A stretch of 64,000 bases of DNA from CAVTJL01 sp963735065 (lineage in GTDB: Bacteria; Pseudomonadota; Alphaproteobacteria; Geminicoccales; Geminicoccaceae), in NCBI GenBank assembly GCA_963735065.1, contig CAVTJL010000001.1, positions 1,178,001 through 1,242,000 on the forward strand. Direction: 5' to 3'. Both the position numbers and the translations under genes were made by a program. The notes under the pieces were generated by a model, which ran no database searches, had not been told where the DNA came from, and saw only the letters and a list, made by a program, of their open reading frames with translations. The number at the start of each line of letters is the position of its first letter. Position 1 is the stretch's first letter. Of this stretch, positions 11,683 to 19,817 are shown one piece after another.

Positions 11683-12813
11683 TTAGCGGTGGTAGCGGTG
11701 TGGGACGAACGGAAGGGAGGCGATGGAGGCCGGAATGGGCTTGCCGCGAACGATGAGCTCGACCGCCGTTCCCGGCTCGGCGAGGTCGCGCTCGACATAG
11801 CCCAGCGCCACCGGCACGCCGATCGTGGGCCCGAAGCCGCCGCTGGTGACCCGGCCGACCGTGCGGCCGCCCTTTTGGATCTCCGCACCCTCGCGGGCGG
11901 GTGTGCGGCCCTCCGGGCGAATGCCGACCAGCCGTCGTGCGGGGCCATCGCGCAGCTCGCCCAGGATGCGCTCGGCGCCGGGAAAGCCGCCTTCCTCGCG
12001 TCGGCGCTTGGCGATCGTCCACTCGAGCTGCGCCTCGATCGGCGACGTCGTCGTGTCGATGTCGTGACCGTAGAGGCACAAGCCCGCCTCGAGGCGCAGC
12101 GAATCGCGAGCGCCCAACCCCGCCGGCGCCACCTCCTCGGCCGCCAGAAGCGTGCGGGCGAGCTTGGCCGCATATCCGGCATCGACCGAGATCTCGAAGC
12201 CGTCCTCGCCCGTGTAGCCCAGCCGTGAGATCCGGCACGGGAGACCACCGACGCTCGTCTCGATCGTCGCCATGAAGCCGAGTGAGGGCGCCTCGGGGGC
12301 CAGCCGGCCGATCACGGTCGCTGCGGCCGGCCCCTGCAGCGCCAGCAGCGCCCGATCGGCGTGCTCGACGACCTCATGCTCGGGCTCGAGATGGCGGCGC
12401 AGATGGGCGATGTCCTCGTCGCGGCAGCCGGCGTTGACGACGACGAAGAGGCTGTCGCCCGCGTTGCTGACGATCAGGTCGTCGAGGATGCCGCCGCTCT
12501 CGTTCGTGAGAACGGTGTAGCGGGCGTGGCCGGGCTTCAGGCCCTTGATGTTGCCGGGCACGAGGCGCTCGATGGCCGCCGCCGGCTCGGGTCCGCTGAG
12601 CGTGACCTGGCCCATGTGCGACACGTCGAAGAGGGCTGCCGCGGTCCGGCACTGCTGGTGCTCGGCGATGATCCCGCTCGGATATTGGACCGGCATCTCC
12701 CAGCCGGCAAAAGGCACCATGCGGGCGCCGAGCTCACGGTGAAGCTCGAACAGGGGCGTACGCTTGAGCTCGCTCAACAGTCGGGACTCCAGGCCGTCGT
12801 GACGGCACGACAC
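11683..12813 (-). CDS. gcvT: Glycine cleavage system T-protein (aminomethyltransferase)
   Basis: A T-protein of up to 376 residues that transfers the methylene group from aminomethyl-lipoyl H-protein to tetrahydrofolate and releases ammonia. Recognisable segments are KRTPLFELHRELGARMVPFA, PVQYPSGIIAEHQQCR, LFDVSHMGQ and the C-terminal GRVTSGGFGPTIGVPVALGY. No ATG precedes the conserved part. GTG 12813 gives the longest product, but TTG 12777 (LSELKRTPLFEL) has GGAG nine bases before it and matches the usual family start better, so the start is uncertain. First gene of the gcv operon; the second glycine aptamer ends about 30-65 bases upstream, so riboswitch control of this start is likely. Confidence 0.95.
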   Translation of the reverse strand: MSCRHDGLESRLLSELKRTPLFELHRELGARMVPFAGWEMPVQYPSGIIAEHQQCRTAAALFDVSHMGQVTLSGPEPAAAIERLVPGNIKGLKPGHARYTVLTNESGGILDDLIVSNAGDSLFVVVNAGCRDEDIAHLRRHLEPEHEVVEHADRALLALQGPAAATVIGRLAPEAPSLGFMATIETSVGGLPCRISRLGYTGEDGFEISVDAGYAAKLARTLLAAEEVAPAGLGARDSLRLEAGLCLYGHDIDTTTSPIEAQLEWTIAKRRREEGGFPGAERILGELRDGPARRLVGIRPEGRTPAREGAEIQKGGRTVGRVTSGGFGPTIGVPVALGYVERDLAEPGTAVELIVRGKPIPASIASLPFVPHRYHR

Positions 12814-12841
12814 CGCACGATCCAGCCCCCTCTGTCCGCGA

Positions 12842-13031
12842 CCTGAGAGATTCCGGTCCTGGCCCGCTTAGGACCAGACCGTCCCCTTCGGTGGGGTGCC
12901 CGACACAATCGAGACACAAAGGCACCCACTCTCCAGAGAGCCAGCTCGCGCGCGGTCCTTTTGCCTGAGAGTTTCCGGGGCGGTTGCTCCTTCGGCGCCG
13001 CTCGTCCCGAAGGACGGGCGGTCTCTCCCAC
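12842..13031 (-). promoter_or_regulatory. Tandem glycine riboswitch (gcvT type)
   Basis: On the minus strand two glycine aptamers are recognisable. The first (about 13031-12952) runs from GGGAGAGACCG through GCGCCGAAGGAGCAACCG to GGAAACTCTCAGGCAAAAGG. The second (about 12940-12842) runs from CTCTGGAGAGTGGG through CCACCGAAGGGGACGG to GGAATCTCTCAGGTCG. These are the conserved glycine-binding cores and closing P1 elements of the tandem architecture, which activates gcv expression when glycine is abundant. It sits between a good promoter and gcvT. No clear terminator hairpin with a T-tract follows the second aptamer, so translational control is as likely as transcriptional. Confidence 0.93.
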
Positions 13032-13052
13032 GCACGATCAACGGCTGACATG

Positions 13053-13080
13053 AGAGTACCTTGGCGCCGGTCGAGGTCAA
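13053..13080 (-). promoter_or_regulatory. Putative gcv operon promoter
   Basis: On the minus strand TTGACC (13080-13075) and TACTCT (13058-13053) are spaced by 16 bases. Transcription would begin near 13046, about 15 bases before the first conserved base of the glycine riboswitch, which supports the call. The -10 match is moderate. Confidence 0.5.
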
Positions 13081-13195
13081 GCGCGTCGGCGTTGGCGCCG
13101 TTCCGACGACGGGATATCCTGGTGCGGCTGGTGTCGTGGAGACTTCAAGGGACCGGGCCGCTGCGGCCGATGATCGACGGATGAGGCGAGGTAGC

Positions 13196-13489
13196 ATGAG
13201 AGTGACGTTTGCCGTTCTGGCGGGACTGGCCGCCTTCGCCCTGGCCCCTTCATCCGAGGCGGCGGGCGGCTCCACGGGCTGCGAGGTGCAACAGCGGGCG
13301 ATCGTCGGCGGCAAGGATCGTCAGCCGACGCCCAGCGAGCTCCAGGACCTGGCGGCCCAGGCCGGTTGCCCCACGCCCTCGGTCGACACCTCGCAGGGCG
13401 ACGCCAAGGAGGTCGATGAGCTCTATCAGCAGCTGATGGACCAGACGGACAGAGACGTCCCGGCGGCGCCTGGCAAGCCACAGCCCTGA
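13196..13489 (+). CDS. Small secreted hypothetical protein
   Basis: A 97-residue protein that I do not recognise. It has a clear Sec signal peptide (MRVTFAVLAGLAAFALAPSS, cleavage near SEA-AG) and a short, polar, proline-rich mature part with two cysteines (GCEVQQ and QAGCPTP) that could form a disulfide in the periplasm. ATG 13196 is preferred over the in-frame ATG 13181, because GAGGCGAGG precedes it. The frame is open further upstream into the gcv leader, but that part has no coding character. It is transcribed away from the gcv operon, and a lipoprotein protease follows in the same direction 143 bases later. No function is proposed. Confidence 0.6.
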   Translation: MRVTFAVLAGLAAFALAPSSEAAGGSTGCEVQQRAIVGGKDRQPTPSELQDLAAQAGCPTPSVDTSQGDAKEVDELYQQLMDQTDRDVPAAPGKPQP

Positions 13490-13632
13490 CCGTCGGGCTG
13501 GCCCCGGAGGCGCCTCGCCCCCATCTCTCCTTTCAACGGTGGCCCTGATCCCTTTGGAGGGACCGGCGGGCCGGGAGGAGCTGGATGGTCTGTTGCGCCT
13601 GCTGCGCTGGTGGTCGGCACGTGTCGCACGCG

Positions 13633-14424
13633 ATGACGCGGCGCGGCGCCCTGGGCCTCGTGCTCGGCGGCGCCAGCTTGGCGGTCACCGGCTGTGATCC
13701 CAGCTCCAGCGGCCTCTCCGAGCTCGGCGCCTCGATGGTGTCGCCGCAAGAGGAGCAGCAGCTCGGCCGCGAGGCCTTCGCCCAGATCAAGCAAAAGACC
13801 CCGATCTCCCGCGACCCCGCCCTTCAGGCGCGGCTGACGCGCGTCGGCCAGCGGGTCGTGCAGGCCAGCGGCTCCACCATACCGGTCGACAAGTGGGAGT
13901 TCGTCGTCTTCGACACGCCCGACATCAATGCATTCGCCTTGCCGGGCGGCCATATCGGGGCCTATCGGGGCATCATGACTGTCGCCCAGAACGACGCCCA
14001 GCTCGCGGCCGTGCTCGGCCACGAGGTGGGCCATGTGAACGCCCACCATGCAGCGCAACGCATCGGCACGGCCGAGCTCACCAACATGGGCGTGGCCGTG
14101 GTCTCGGCGGCGCTCCAGATCGGCGGCGTGGCCGGATCCGGGGAGATCGCCAACCTCCTGGGTGCCGGCGTCCAGTACGGTGTGATGCTGCCCTTCTCGC
14201 GCTCGCAGGAGCTGCAGGCCGATCACCTGGGCATCATCTACATGGCGAGGGCGGGCTACGACCCGGAGCAGGCGATCGTCTTCTGGCAGAACATGACGAA
14301 GGCCAGCCACGGCGGGAGTCCGCCGGCGCTGCTCTCCACCCACCCGTCCGACCAGGAGCGCATCCAGAAGCTCGAGGCCGACCTGCCGCAGGCCGAGACC
14401 ATCTACAAGCAGTCAGCAGCCTGA
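13633..14424 (+). CDS. M48-family periplasmic zinc metalloprotease, lipoprotein (LoiP/BepA-like)
   Basis: A 263-residue protein with a twin-arginine-like N-terminus (MTRRGALGLVLGG) and a lipobox LAVTGC, giving a lipid-anchored mature protein at about residue 22. The zinc protease core is clear: AFALPGGHIGAY, then HEVGHVNAHHAAQR (HExxH), and a third ligand region SRSQELQADHLGIIYMARAG. Members of the M48B/C group such as BepA and LoiP degrade or help assemble outer-membrane proteins. The length matches the single-domain forms without TPR repeats. ATG 13633 is taken as start; in-frame GTG 13621 is an alternative. It is probably a single-gene unit, 58 bases upstream of the aldo/keto reductase. 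Confidence 0.88.
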   Translation: MTRRGALGLVLGGASLAVTGCDPSSSGLSELGASMVSPQEEQQLGREAFAQIKQKTPISRDPALQARLTRVGQRVVQASGSTIPVDKWEFVVFDTPDINAFALPGGHIGAYRGIMTVAQNDAQLAAVLGHEVGHVNAHHAAQRIGTAELTNMGVAVVSAALQIGGVAGSGEIANLLGAGVQYGVMLPFSRSQELQADHLGIIYMARAGYDPEQAIVFWQNMTKASHGGSPPALLSTHPSDQERIQKLEADLPQAETIYKQSAA

Positions 14425-14482
14425 AGGTGGCGCCGTCGGACAGCCACCCCGATATTCCCGCAGCGACGAGCAAGGAGGCACG

Positions 14483-15316
14483 ATGCGCACGGTCAGTCTA
14501 CCGGATGGCGAGGCCGTGCCCGTGCTCGGCCAGGGCACCTGGTACATGGGGGAGAGCGCGGCGGCGCGGTCGGACGAGGTTCGGGCGCTTCGACATGGCC
14601 TCGACCTCGGCATGACGCTGATCGACACAGCCGAGATGTACGCCGAAGGAGGAGCGGAGGAGGTCGTCGGCGAGGCGATCGCCGGGCGCCGCGATTCTGT
14701 CTTCGTCGTCAGCAAGGTCTACCCGCACAACGCGTCGCGGCAGGGTGTCGTCTCGGCCTGCGAGCGCAGCCTCGGGCGCCTGCGAACCGACCGCATCGAC
14801 CTCTATCTTCTGCATTGGCGGGGCCGCTATCCGCTGGCCGAGACGGTCGAGGGCTTCGAGCGGCTGCGTGGCGGCGGCAAGATCCGGCATTGGGGCGTCA
14901 GCAATCTCGATACCGACGATCTCGAGGAGCTGCAGCGCGTCGATGGCGGGGATCGCTGCGCCACCGATCAGGTGCTCTACAACCTCTCGCGGCGCGGCCC
15001 GGAATGGGATCTTTTGCCCTTGTGCCGCGAGCGCGGCATGCCGGCGATGGCCTACAGCCCGATCGAGCAGGGGCGGCTCCCGGCGAAGGGAGCCCTGGGC
15101 GAGATCGCCCGGCGCCTGGGCGTCGGCCATCTCGAGGTGGCGCTGGCCTGGGTCCTGGCCCAGCCGGGCGTCATCGCCATCCCCAAGGCCTCGCGCATCG
15201 AGCATGTCGAGGCCAACCGCCGGGCGCTCGACCTGCAGCTGACGGCCGAGGATCTGGCCGCCCTCGACCGCACCTTCCCCGCGCCGACACGCAAGCAGCC
15301 GCTGGCCATGCTGTAG
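14483..15316 (+). CDS. Aldo/keto reductase
   Basis: A 277-residue NADPH-dependent oxidoreductase with the TIM-barrel AKR fold. The catalytic tetrad is visible: D and Y in LIDTAEMYAEGGAEE, K in VFVVSKVYP, H in LYLLHWRG; the cofactor end shows IAIPKASRIEHVEANRRA. The family reduces aldehydes and ketones, often as detoxification or sugar-derivative enzymes, in the cytoplasm. A strong AAGGAGG precedes the ATG at 14483. It resembles the bacterial YeaE/2,5-diketo-gluconate-reductase-like branch by its short C-terminus. No operon partner is evident; the 58-base gap to the protease gene permits co-transcription. Confidence 0.92.
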   Translation: MRTVSLPDGEAVPVLGQGTWYMGESAAARSDEVRALRHGLDLGMTLIDTAEMYAEGGAEEVVGEAIAGRRDSVFVVSKVYPHNASRQGVVSACERSLGRLRTDRIDLYLLHWRGRYPLAETVEGFERLRGGGKIRHWGVSNLDTDDLEELQRVDGGDRCATDQVLYNLSRRGPEWDLLPLCRERGMPAMAYSPIEQGRLPAKGALGEIARRLGVGHLEVALAWVLAQPGVIAIPKASRIEHVEANRRALDLQLTAEDLAALDRTFPAPTRKQPLAML

Positions 15317-15547
15317 CGGGCCCTGGCCGCTCGCGCCCCGGGTTCTTGAGCTTCCTTCGGAAGTCACAACAGGCGCCGTGCACTCGCTTGGCGCGAGACG
15401 GCCTGGCAGGCTCGCAGCGCCTGGCGACGGGAGAGGCAGAGCAAGTACTGGGCTCTAGCTCAGTATATAGGATGAGAATCCTTTACATAAGACACGTGCT
15501 GTGGCATAGGCTTCTCGGTTTTTGTTAGCCCGCCGGAGCTCACAGCG

Positions 15548-16342
15548 ATGCCCGATCCCGCCCCGACCAGCCCCAAGAAGCGCGGCCCGAAGACGCCAGA
15601 AGGCAAGGCGCGCTCCTCCATGAACGCCCTGAAGCACGGCCTCCGCTCCAAGAGGTTCTTGTTGCTTCCCGAGGAAGACCCCGAGGACTTCGCGTCGCTC
15701 GTCTCGGACATCCGGGCCGCCTACGGCCCCGAGGATGCGGTCGAGTCCGCGCATGTCGAGGCGATCGCGGTGGCGATGTGGCGGGAGATCCGCGCCGACC
15801 GCGTCGAGACCGAGGTGATGGCGGGGAACCAGCCGGGCATGAAGGGCCACGGCCATGGCACCGACCTCTACGGCCGCGAGGAGCGCGCCGCCCTGACCAC
15901 GGCGCTGCGCTACCGCACCCATGCGCAGATGGAGACCAAGCGCGCCACCGACCTCTTCTGGTGCCATCGCAAGGCCCGCCGGGCGGAGCTGCTGGAAGAG
16001 GCGGCCGAGGCCGCCGTGGCCGATCCCACCATCCCTGTCGAGGCGTCGGCTTTCTGCACGAACGAATTCGCCAACGAGAACATCCCGCCCGTCGCTGCTC
16101 CGGAGCCCGCCCCGGCCGAGGCCGATCTCTGCACGAACGAATTCCAGGAGCCCGCCCCCCAGGCGCCCGCGGAGCCGGGCGACGACACCGTCACCCTTCT
16201 CTCGACCTACCGGGCCCTGAAGCGGCAATCGGTCGGGGACGCGTGGGCGTGGTTCAACGAGCTTACGCCGGAGGAGATGGAGAAGATCCGGGCCGCGATC
16301 GCCAATGAGCTCGTGCCCAGGGAGGACAGGGGGCGGAGCTGA
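15548..16342 (+). CDS. Hypothetical protein with GPKTPEGKARSS...NALKHGLRS N-terminal motif
   Basis: A 264-residue protein of unknown function. Its N-terminus (KKRGPKTPEGKARSSMNALK, then HGLRSKRFLL) is a basic motif I associate with a widespread uncharacterised family often found as single genes of patchy distribution; this is memory, not a search. Residues about 35-150 are predicted helical and acidic/basic, and no enzyme motif is visible. Between about residues 165 and 215 is a low-complexity Ala/Pro/Glu stretch carrying two copies of a CTNEF peptide, encoded by an exact 17-base direct repeat. The upstream 100 bases are AT-richer than the surroundings, which hints at transfer. No signal peptide or membrane segment. 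Confidence 0.72.
   Translation: MPDPAPTSPKKRGPKTPEGKARSSMNALKHGLRSKRFLLLPEEDPEDFASLVSDIRAAYGPEDAVESAHVEAIAVAMWREIRADRVETEVMAGNQPGMKGHGHGTDLYGREERAALTTALRYRTHAQMETKRATDLFWCHRKARRAELLEEAAEAAVADPTIPVEASAFCTNEFANENIPPVAAPEPAPAEADLCTNEFQEPAPQAPAEPGDDTVTLLSTYRALKRQSVGDAWAWFNELTPEEMEKIRAAIANELVPREDRGRS
16053..16144 (+). repeat. Exact 17-base direct repeat encoding (S/L)CTNEF
   Basis: The sequence TCTGCACGAACGAATTC occurs at 16053-16069 and again at 16128-16144, 75 bases apart and in the same reading frame, inside the hypothetical gene. Identity at all 17 bases within a GC-biased coding region suggests recent duplication or gene conversion of a small cassette, not only selection on the peptide. Confidence 0.8.
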
Positions 16343-16634
16343 GGCCGGCGGCGTGGCCGGCAGGCAGGACCTCGCGACCTCGGTCCCGGTTGGCGGTGTC
16401 CGCGTGTGACCGGAGCCGCTCGGCATGGATCCTGAGGCCGCCGCGGGCCATGCATGGCGCGGACGGCTCGGGCGGGTAGCAAGGCTCCAATATAACGCGC
16501 TCTTGTCGACCGCCACGGGTTTCCCATCTGACATGAGTGACGCCGGAGAGGGGCAGTGACAGCTCGCGCTTGGTCGCGCGTGCGGTCTTCCCGCTTGAAG
16601 GCAATGTGCAAAGAACCCGAGGGAACCTCGAACG

Positions 16635-17297
16635 ATGACCCTGAGACTCGGCGATACGGCGCCGGACTTCGAGGCTGACACCACCGAAGGTCACATCAAG
16701 TTTCACGACTGGATCGGTAGCGGCTGGGCGGTTTTGTTCTCCCATCCCAAGGACTTTACGCCCGTCTGCACGACTGAGCTCGGCACGATGGCCCGGATGA
16801 AGCCGGAGTTCGACAAGCGCGGCGTCAAGATCCTCGGCATCAGCGTCGACCCGATCGATGATCACAAGCGCTGGTCCGCCGACATCAAGGAGACGCAGGG
16901 CACGGCACCCAACTACCCGATGATCGGCGATACGCACCTCAAGGTGGCCAAGCTCTACGACATGTTGCCGGCCGACGCCGGCGACAGCTCCACGGGACGC
17001 ACGGCCGCCACCAACGCCACGGTGCGCAACGTCTTCATCGTCGATCCGAACAAGAAGATCCGCCTCATCCTGGTCTATCCGATGACCACCGGCCGGAACT
17101 TCGACGAGATTCTCCGCGTGATCAACTCGATGCAGCTCACCGAGAGGTTCCAGGTAGCCACGCCGGCCAACTGGCAGAAGGGTGGCGACGTCATCGTCGT
17201 TCCGTCGGTCTCGACCGAGGATGCGAGGAAGAAGTTCGCCAAGGGTGTGAAGGAGCTGAAGCCCTATCTCCGGCTGACGCCCGATCCGGCTGCCTGA
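16635..17297 (+). CDS. 1-Cys peroxiredoxin (Prx6 family)
   Basis: A 220-residue thiol peroxidase that reduces hydrogen peroxide and organic hydroperoxides in the cytoplasm. The peroxidatic cysteine is in FTPVCTTELG near residue 47, preceded by LFSHPKDFTP, and the long C-terminal arm (ATPANWQKGGDVIVVP) is diagnostic for the Prx6/1-Cys branch. No resolving cysteine is visible, consistent with that branch. The start ATG 16635 leads directly into MTLRLGDTAPDFEAD. The gene is followed by a strong hairpin with a T-rich tail. The 290 bases upstream contain no gene I can support. Confidence 0.95.
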   Translation: MTLRLGDTAPDFEADTTEGHIKFHDWIGSGWAVLFSHPKDFTPVCTTELGTMARMKPEFDKRGVKILGISVDPIDDHKRWSADIKETQGTAPNYPMIGDTHLKVAKLYDMLPADAGDSSTGRTAATNATVRNVFIVDPNKKIRLILVYPMTTGRNFDEILRVINSMQLTERFQVATPANWQKGGDVIVVPSVSTEDARKKFAKGVKELKPYLRLTPDPAA

Positions 17298-17324
17298 CGG
17301 GCCCTCATCGGCTTCAGGTGGTAG

Positions 17325-17362
17325 GCAGCCCGGCGCCTCGGTGCCGGGCTGCTTGCGTTTTT
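17325..17362 (+). terminator. Rho-independent terminator after peroxiredoxin
   Basis: A perfect 10-base-pair stem (GCAGCCCGGC / GCCGGGCTGC) with an 8-base loop is followed by TTGCGTTTTT. It lies 27 bases after the peroxiredoxin stop. Confidence 0.85.
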
Positions 17363-17435
17363 GGAGCGGGCCGGCTCGCCAAGCATGCCTCGTCGCTGCT
17401 AGATGGCCGTCTCCGTCGGGCTGAGTTGAGGGACG

Positions 17436-18427
17436 GTGACGACGACGCGGCACCGGGATCTTGCGGTGGACGACTATGTGGCCGGGATCGAGGCCCGCAG
17501 CCGTCCCGTGCTGGCGCGTGCCATCACGCTCATCGAGAGCGCCCGCGCTGACGACGAGCCAAAAGCCCAAGAGCTGCTGACCCGCCTCCTGCCAGAGACC
17601 GGCAACGCCTATCGCGTCGGCATCACGGGCGTGCCCGGCGTGGGCAAGAGCACCTTCATCGAGGCCCTGGGGAGCTTTCCTCACCGCCGCGGGGCATCGT
17701 GTGGCGGTGCTGGCGATCGACCCGTCATCGAGCCGGACCGGCGGCTCGATCCTGGGCGACAAGACACGCATGCCCCGTCTCGCCGCCGATCCGGCCGCCT
17801 ACATCCGTCCGTCCCCGACCTCGGGCGCCCTGGGCGGCGTCGCGCGAATGACCCGCGAGACGATGCTGCTGTGCGAGGCGGCCGGGTTCGACGTGGTCCT
17901 GGTCGAGACCGTCGGGGTCGGGCAGTCCGAGGTTCTGGTCGCCCAGATGGTCGACTTCTTCCTGGCCCTGATGCTGCCGGGCGCCGGGCGACGAGCTGCA
18001 GGGCATCAAGAAGGGCCTGATCGAGCTCGCCGACATGATCGCCATCAACAAGGCCGACGGCGACAACCGGCTGCGCGCCGAGCAGGCGGCCCGGCACTAT
18101 CGGAACGCGCTCCACATCATCGAGCCGCGCTCGCCGCAATGGCGTCCCCCCGTGCTGACGCTGAGCGCCCTCGAGGAGACGGGCATCGAGGAGCTCTGGC
18201 AGGCGATCGAGCGCCATCGTCGGACCCTCGAGGCGAGCGGCGAGCTGGCCCGGCAGAGGCGGGAGCAGATGGTCGGCTGGTTCCGCTCGCTGCTGGACGA
18301 GCGCCTCCGCCAGGCCTTCCGTCGCGATCCCGCGACCCAGGCGCGCCTGGAAGAAGCGGAGCGGGCCGTCGCTGCGGGCGAGCTGGCGCCCGGCGCCGCG
18401 GTGGACCGTCTCCTGGCGCCGCGCTGA
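17436..18427 (+). pseudogene. meaB: MeaB/ArgK-type GTPase, two frameshifts
   Basis: Reading across three frames gives a MeaB G-protein chaperone, which protects and reloads B12-dependent methylmalonyl-CoA mutase. Segments in order: DDYVAGIEARSRPVLARAIT, Walker A GVPGVGKST, then (frame 2) VLAIDPSSSRTGGSILGDKT and VETVGVGQSE, then (frame 3) IKKGLIELADMIAINKADG (NKAD guanine motif) to the C-terminal helices. The first break is one extra T in TTT at 17676-17678; the second is one extra G in GGG at 17986-17988. Removing both restores one continuous frame of about 330 residues, the normal family length. GTG 17436 is the likely start. No mutase gene is nearby. Both breaks are homopolymer insertions, so a sequence error is more likely than decay. 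Confidence 0.85.
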
Positions 18428-18742
18428 CGGTCGCGCGGGCTCTGCTCGCATTGCCTGCGCCAGTCCCCGCGACCGCCGAAGCATCGCGGTCGCGGCGGCA
18501 AGAAGACGACTGCCAGGCGTGGGGCAATGACCATTTGGAGCTGCGTCGTCCCGTGCAGTTGAGCACCGCGCGGCGCGGACGTGGATTGCGCCATTTTAAT
18601 CCGAAGGCTGAAGGCCTTGGGCGATCGGCGCTTCTTGACTCGCGCTTTTTTGGCTCTAACCAGTCGCGGAGCTGATCATCGGACGGCGTGGCCTTCGTTG
18701 CCGATACCCGCCGCCGATTGGGAAGGTAAGGGAGGAAAGCCG
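18428..18742. other. Intergenic leader upstream of CUT2 importer
   Basis: This 315-base stretch holds no gene I can support. It contains the candidate promoter for the CUT2 operon at 18635-18662 and a GC-rich, partly dyadic segment immediately after the MeaB stop (18430-18475) that may end transcription. The middle part (around 18590-18660) is AT-richer than its surroundings. Confidence 0.45.
18635..18662 (+). promoter_or_regulatory. Candidate promoter of CUT2 importer operon 1
   Basis: TTGACT (18635-18640) and TAACCA (18657-18662) are spaced 16 bases apart in an AT-richer patch, about 75 bases before the first gene. The -35 match is good; the -10 match is weak. Confidence 0.35.
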
Positions 18743-19750
18743 ATGAAGCGACGCGACGCGTTCAAGCTGCTGGGTGCCAGCGCGGTCGGGGCGATGAGCC
18801 TCTCGGCGATCGGGCCGACGAGCGCCCTCGCCGCCGAGAAGACCATGGTGACGGTGGTCAAGATCACGGGCATCCCGTGGTTCAACCTCGTCCAGAAGGG
18901 GCTCCTGCGCGGCGGCAAGCAGTTCGGCCTCGACGTCTCGATGGTCGGGCCCGCCAACGTCGATCCCGCCCAGCAGGTCAAGCTGGTCGAGGACCTCATC
19001 GCCAAGAAGGTCGACGTCATCGGCCTCGTGCCGCTCGACGTGAAGGTCCTGGCGCCGGTTCTGAAGCGCGCCCAGGATGCCGGCATCCCGGTCATCACTC
19101 AGGAGGGTCCGGACCAGGAGGGTCGCACCTGGGACGTCGAGCTGATCGACTCGGTCAAGTTCGGCGAGGTTCAGATGCAGGCGCTCGCCAAGGAGATGGG
19201 CGAGGAGGGCGAGTATGTCGTCTATGTCGGCACGCTCACCACGCCGCTGCACAACAAGTGGGCCGACGCCGCCATCGCCTACCAGAAGGCGCACTATCCC
19301 AAGATGAAGCTCGCGGCCAGCCGCTTCCCGGGTGCCGACGAGATCGACACGGCCTATCGCACCACGCTTGACGTGCTCAAGGCCTACCCGAAGCTGAAGG
19401 GCATCCTGGGCTTCGGCTCGAACGGCCCGATCGGCGCCGGCAACGCGGTGCGCGAGAAGCGCCTGCAGAAGAAGATCGCGATCATCGGCACGGTCGTGCC
19501 GAGCCAGGCCAAGCCGCTGATCATGCAGGGCGTCATCCGCGAGGGCTTCCTGTGGAGCCCGATCGACGCCGGCTTCGCGATGGTCGCCGTGGCCCAGCGC
19601 GTGCTCAACAAGGAGCCGATCGAGAGCGGCTTCGAGATCAAGGGGCTCGGCAAGGCCACGGTCGACGAGGCCAACAAGGTCGTGGCCTGGAACGACATCC
19701 TGACGATCAACAAGAAGACGATCGACGGCCTGATCGCGCAGGGCCTCTGA
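18743..19750 (+). CDS. CUT2 sugar-binding protein (RhaS/LsrB-like)
   Basis: A 335-residue periplasmic binding protein of the ribose/autoinducer-2 class (peripla_BP_4). The N-terminus MKRRDAFKLLGASAVGAMSL resembles a twin-arginine signal; the mature part starts near ALAAEKTMVTVVK. Typical segments are ITGIPWFNLVQKGLLRGGKQ, VDVIGLVPLDVKVLAPVLKR and IGAGNAVREKR. The overall pattern is closest to rhamnose (RhaS) and AI-2 (LsrB) receptors, but ligand residues cannot be assigned by eye. ATG 18743 follows GGGAGGAAAG; the longer open frame lacks a ribosome site. First gene of a complete ABC operon (receptor, double ATPase, two permeases). Confidence 0.9.
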   Translation: MKRRDAFKLLGASAVGAMSLSAIGPTSALAAEKTMVTVVKITGIPWFNLVQKGLLRGGKQFGLDVSMVGPANVDPAQQVKLVEDLIAKKVDVIGLVPLDVKVLAPVLKRAQDAGIPVITQEGPDQEGRTWDVELIDSVKFGEVQMQALAKEMGEEGEYVVYVGTLTTPLHNKWADAAIAYQKAHYPKMKLAASRFPGADEIDTAYRTTLDVLKAYPKLKGILGFGSNGPIGAGNAVREKRLQKKIAIIGTVVPSQAKPLIMQGVIREGFLWSPIDAGFAMVAVAQRVLNKEPIESGFEIKGLGKATVDEANKVVAWNDILTINKKTIDGLIAQGL

Positions 19751-19817
19751 TCTTGCGCCGGCATCCGGGCGCTCTGCGTCCGGATGCCGGCTGTCGTGCC
19801 TCGGATCCGGAGCCGTC

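Noticed and set aside
15448..15530. Sequence GGGCTCTAGCTCAGTA resembling the 5' end of a tRNA
   Set aside because: No anticodon arm, T-arm (GTTCGA) or matching acceptor strand follows, so it is at most a chance likeness.
16343..16634. Possible gene or RNA upstream of the peroxiredoxin gene
   Set aside because: Open frames here are antisense continuations without motifs, and no RNA fold was recognised.
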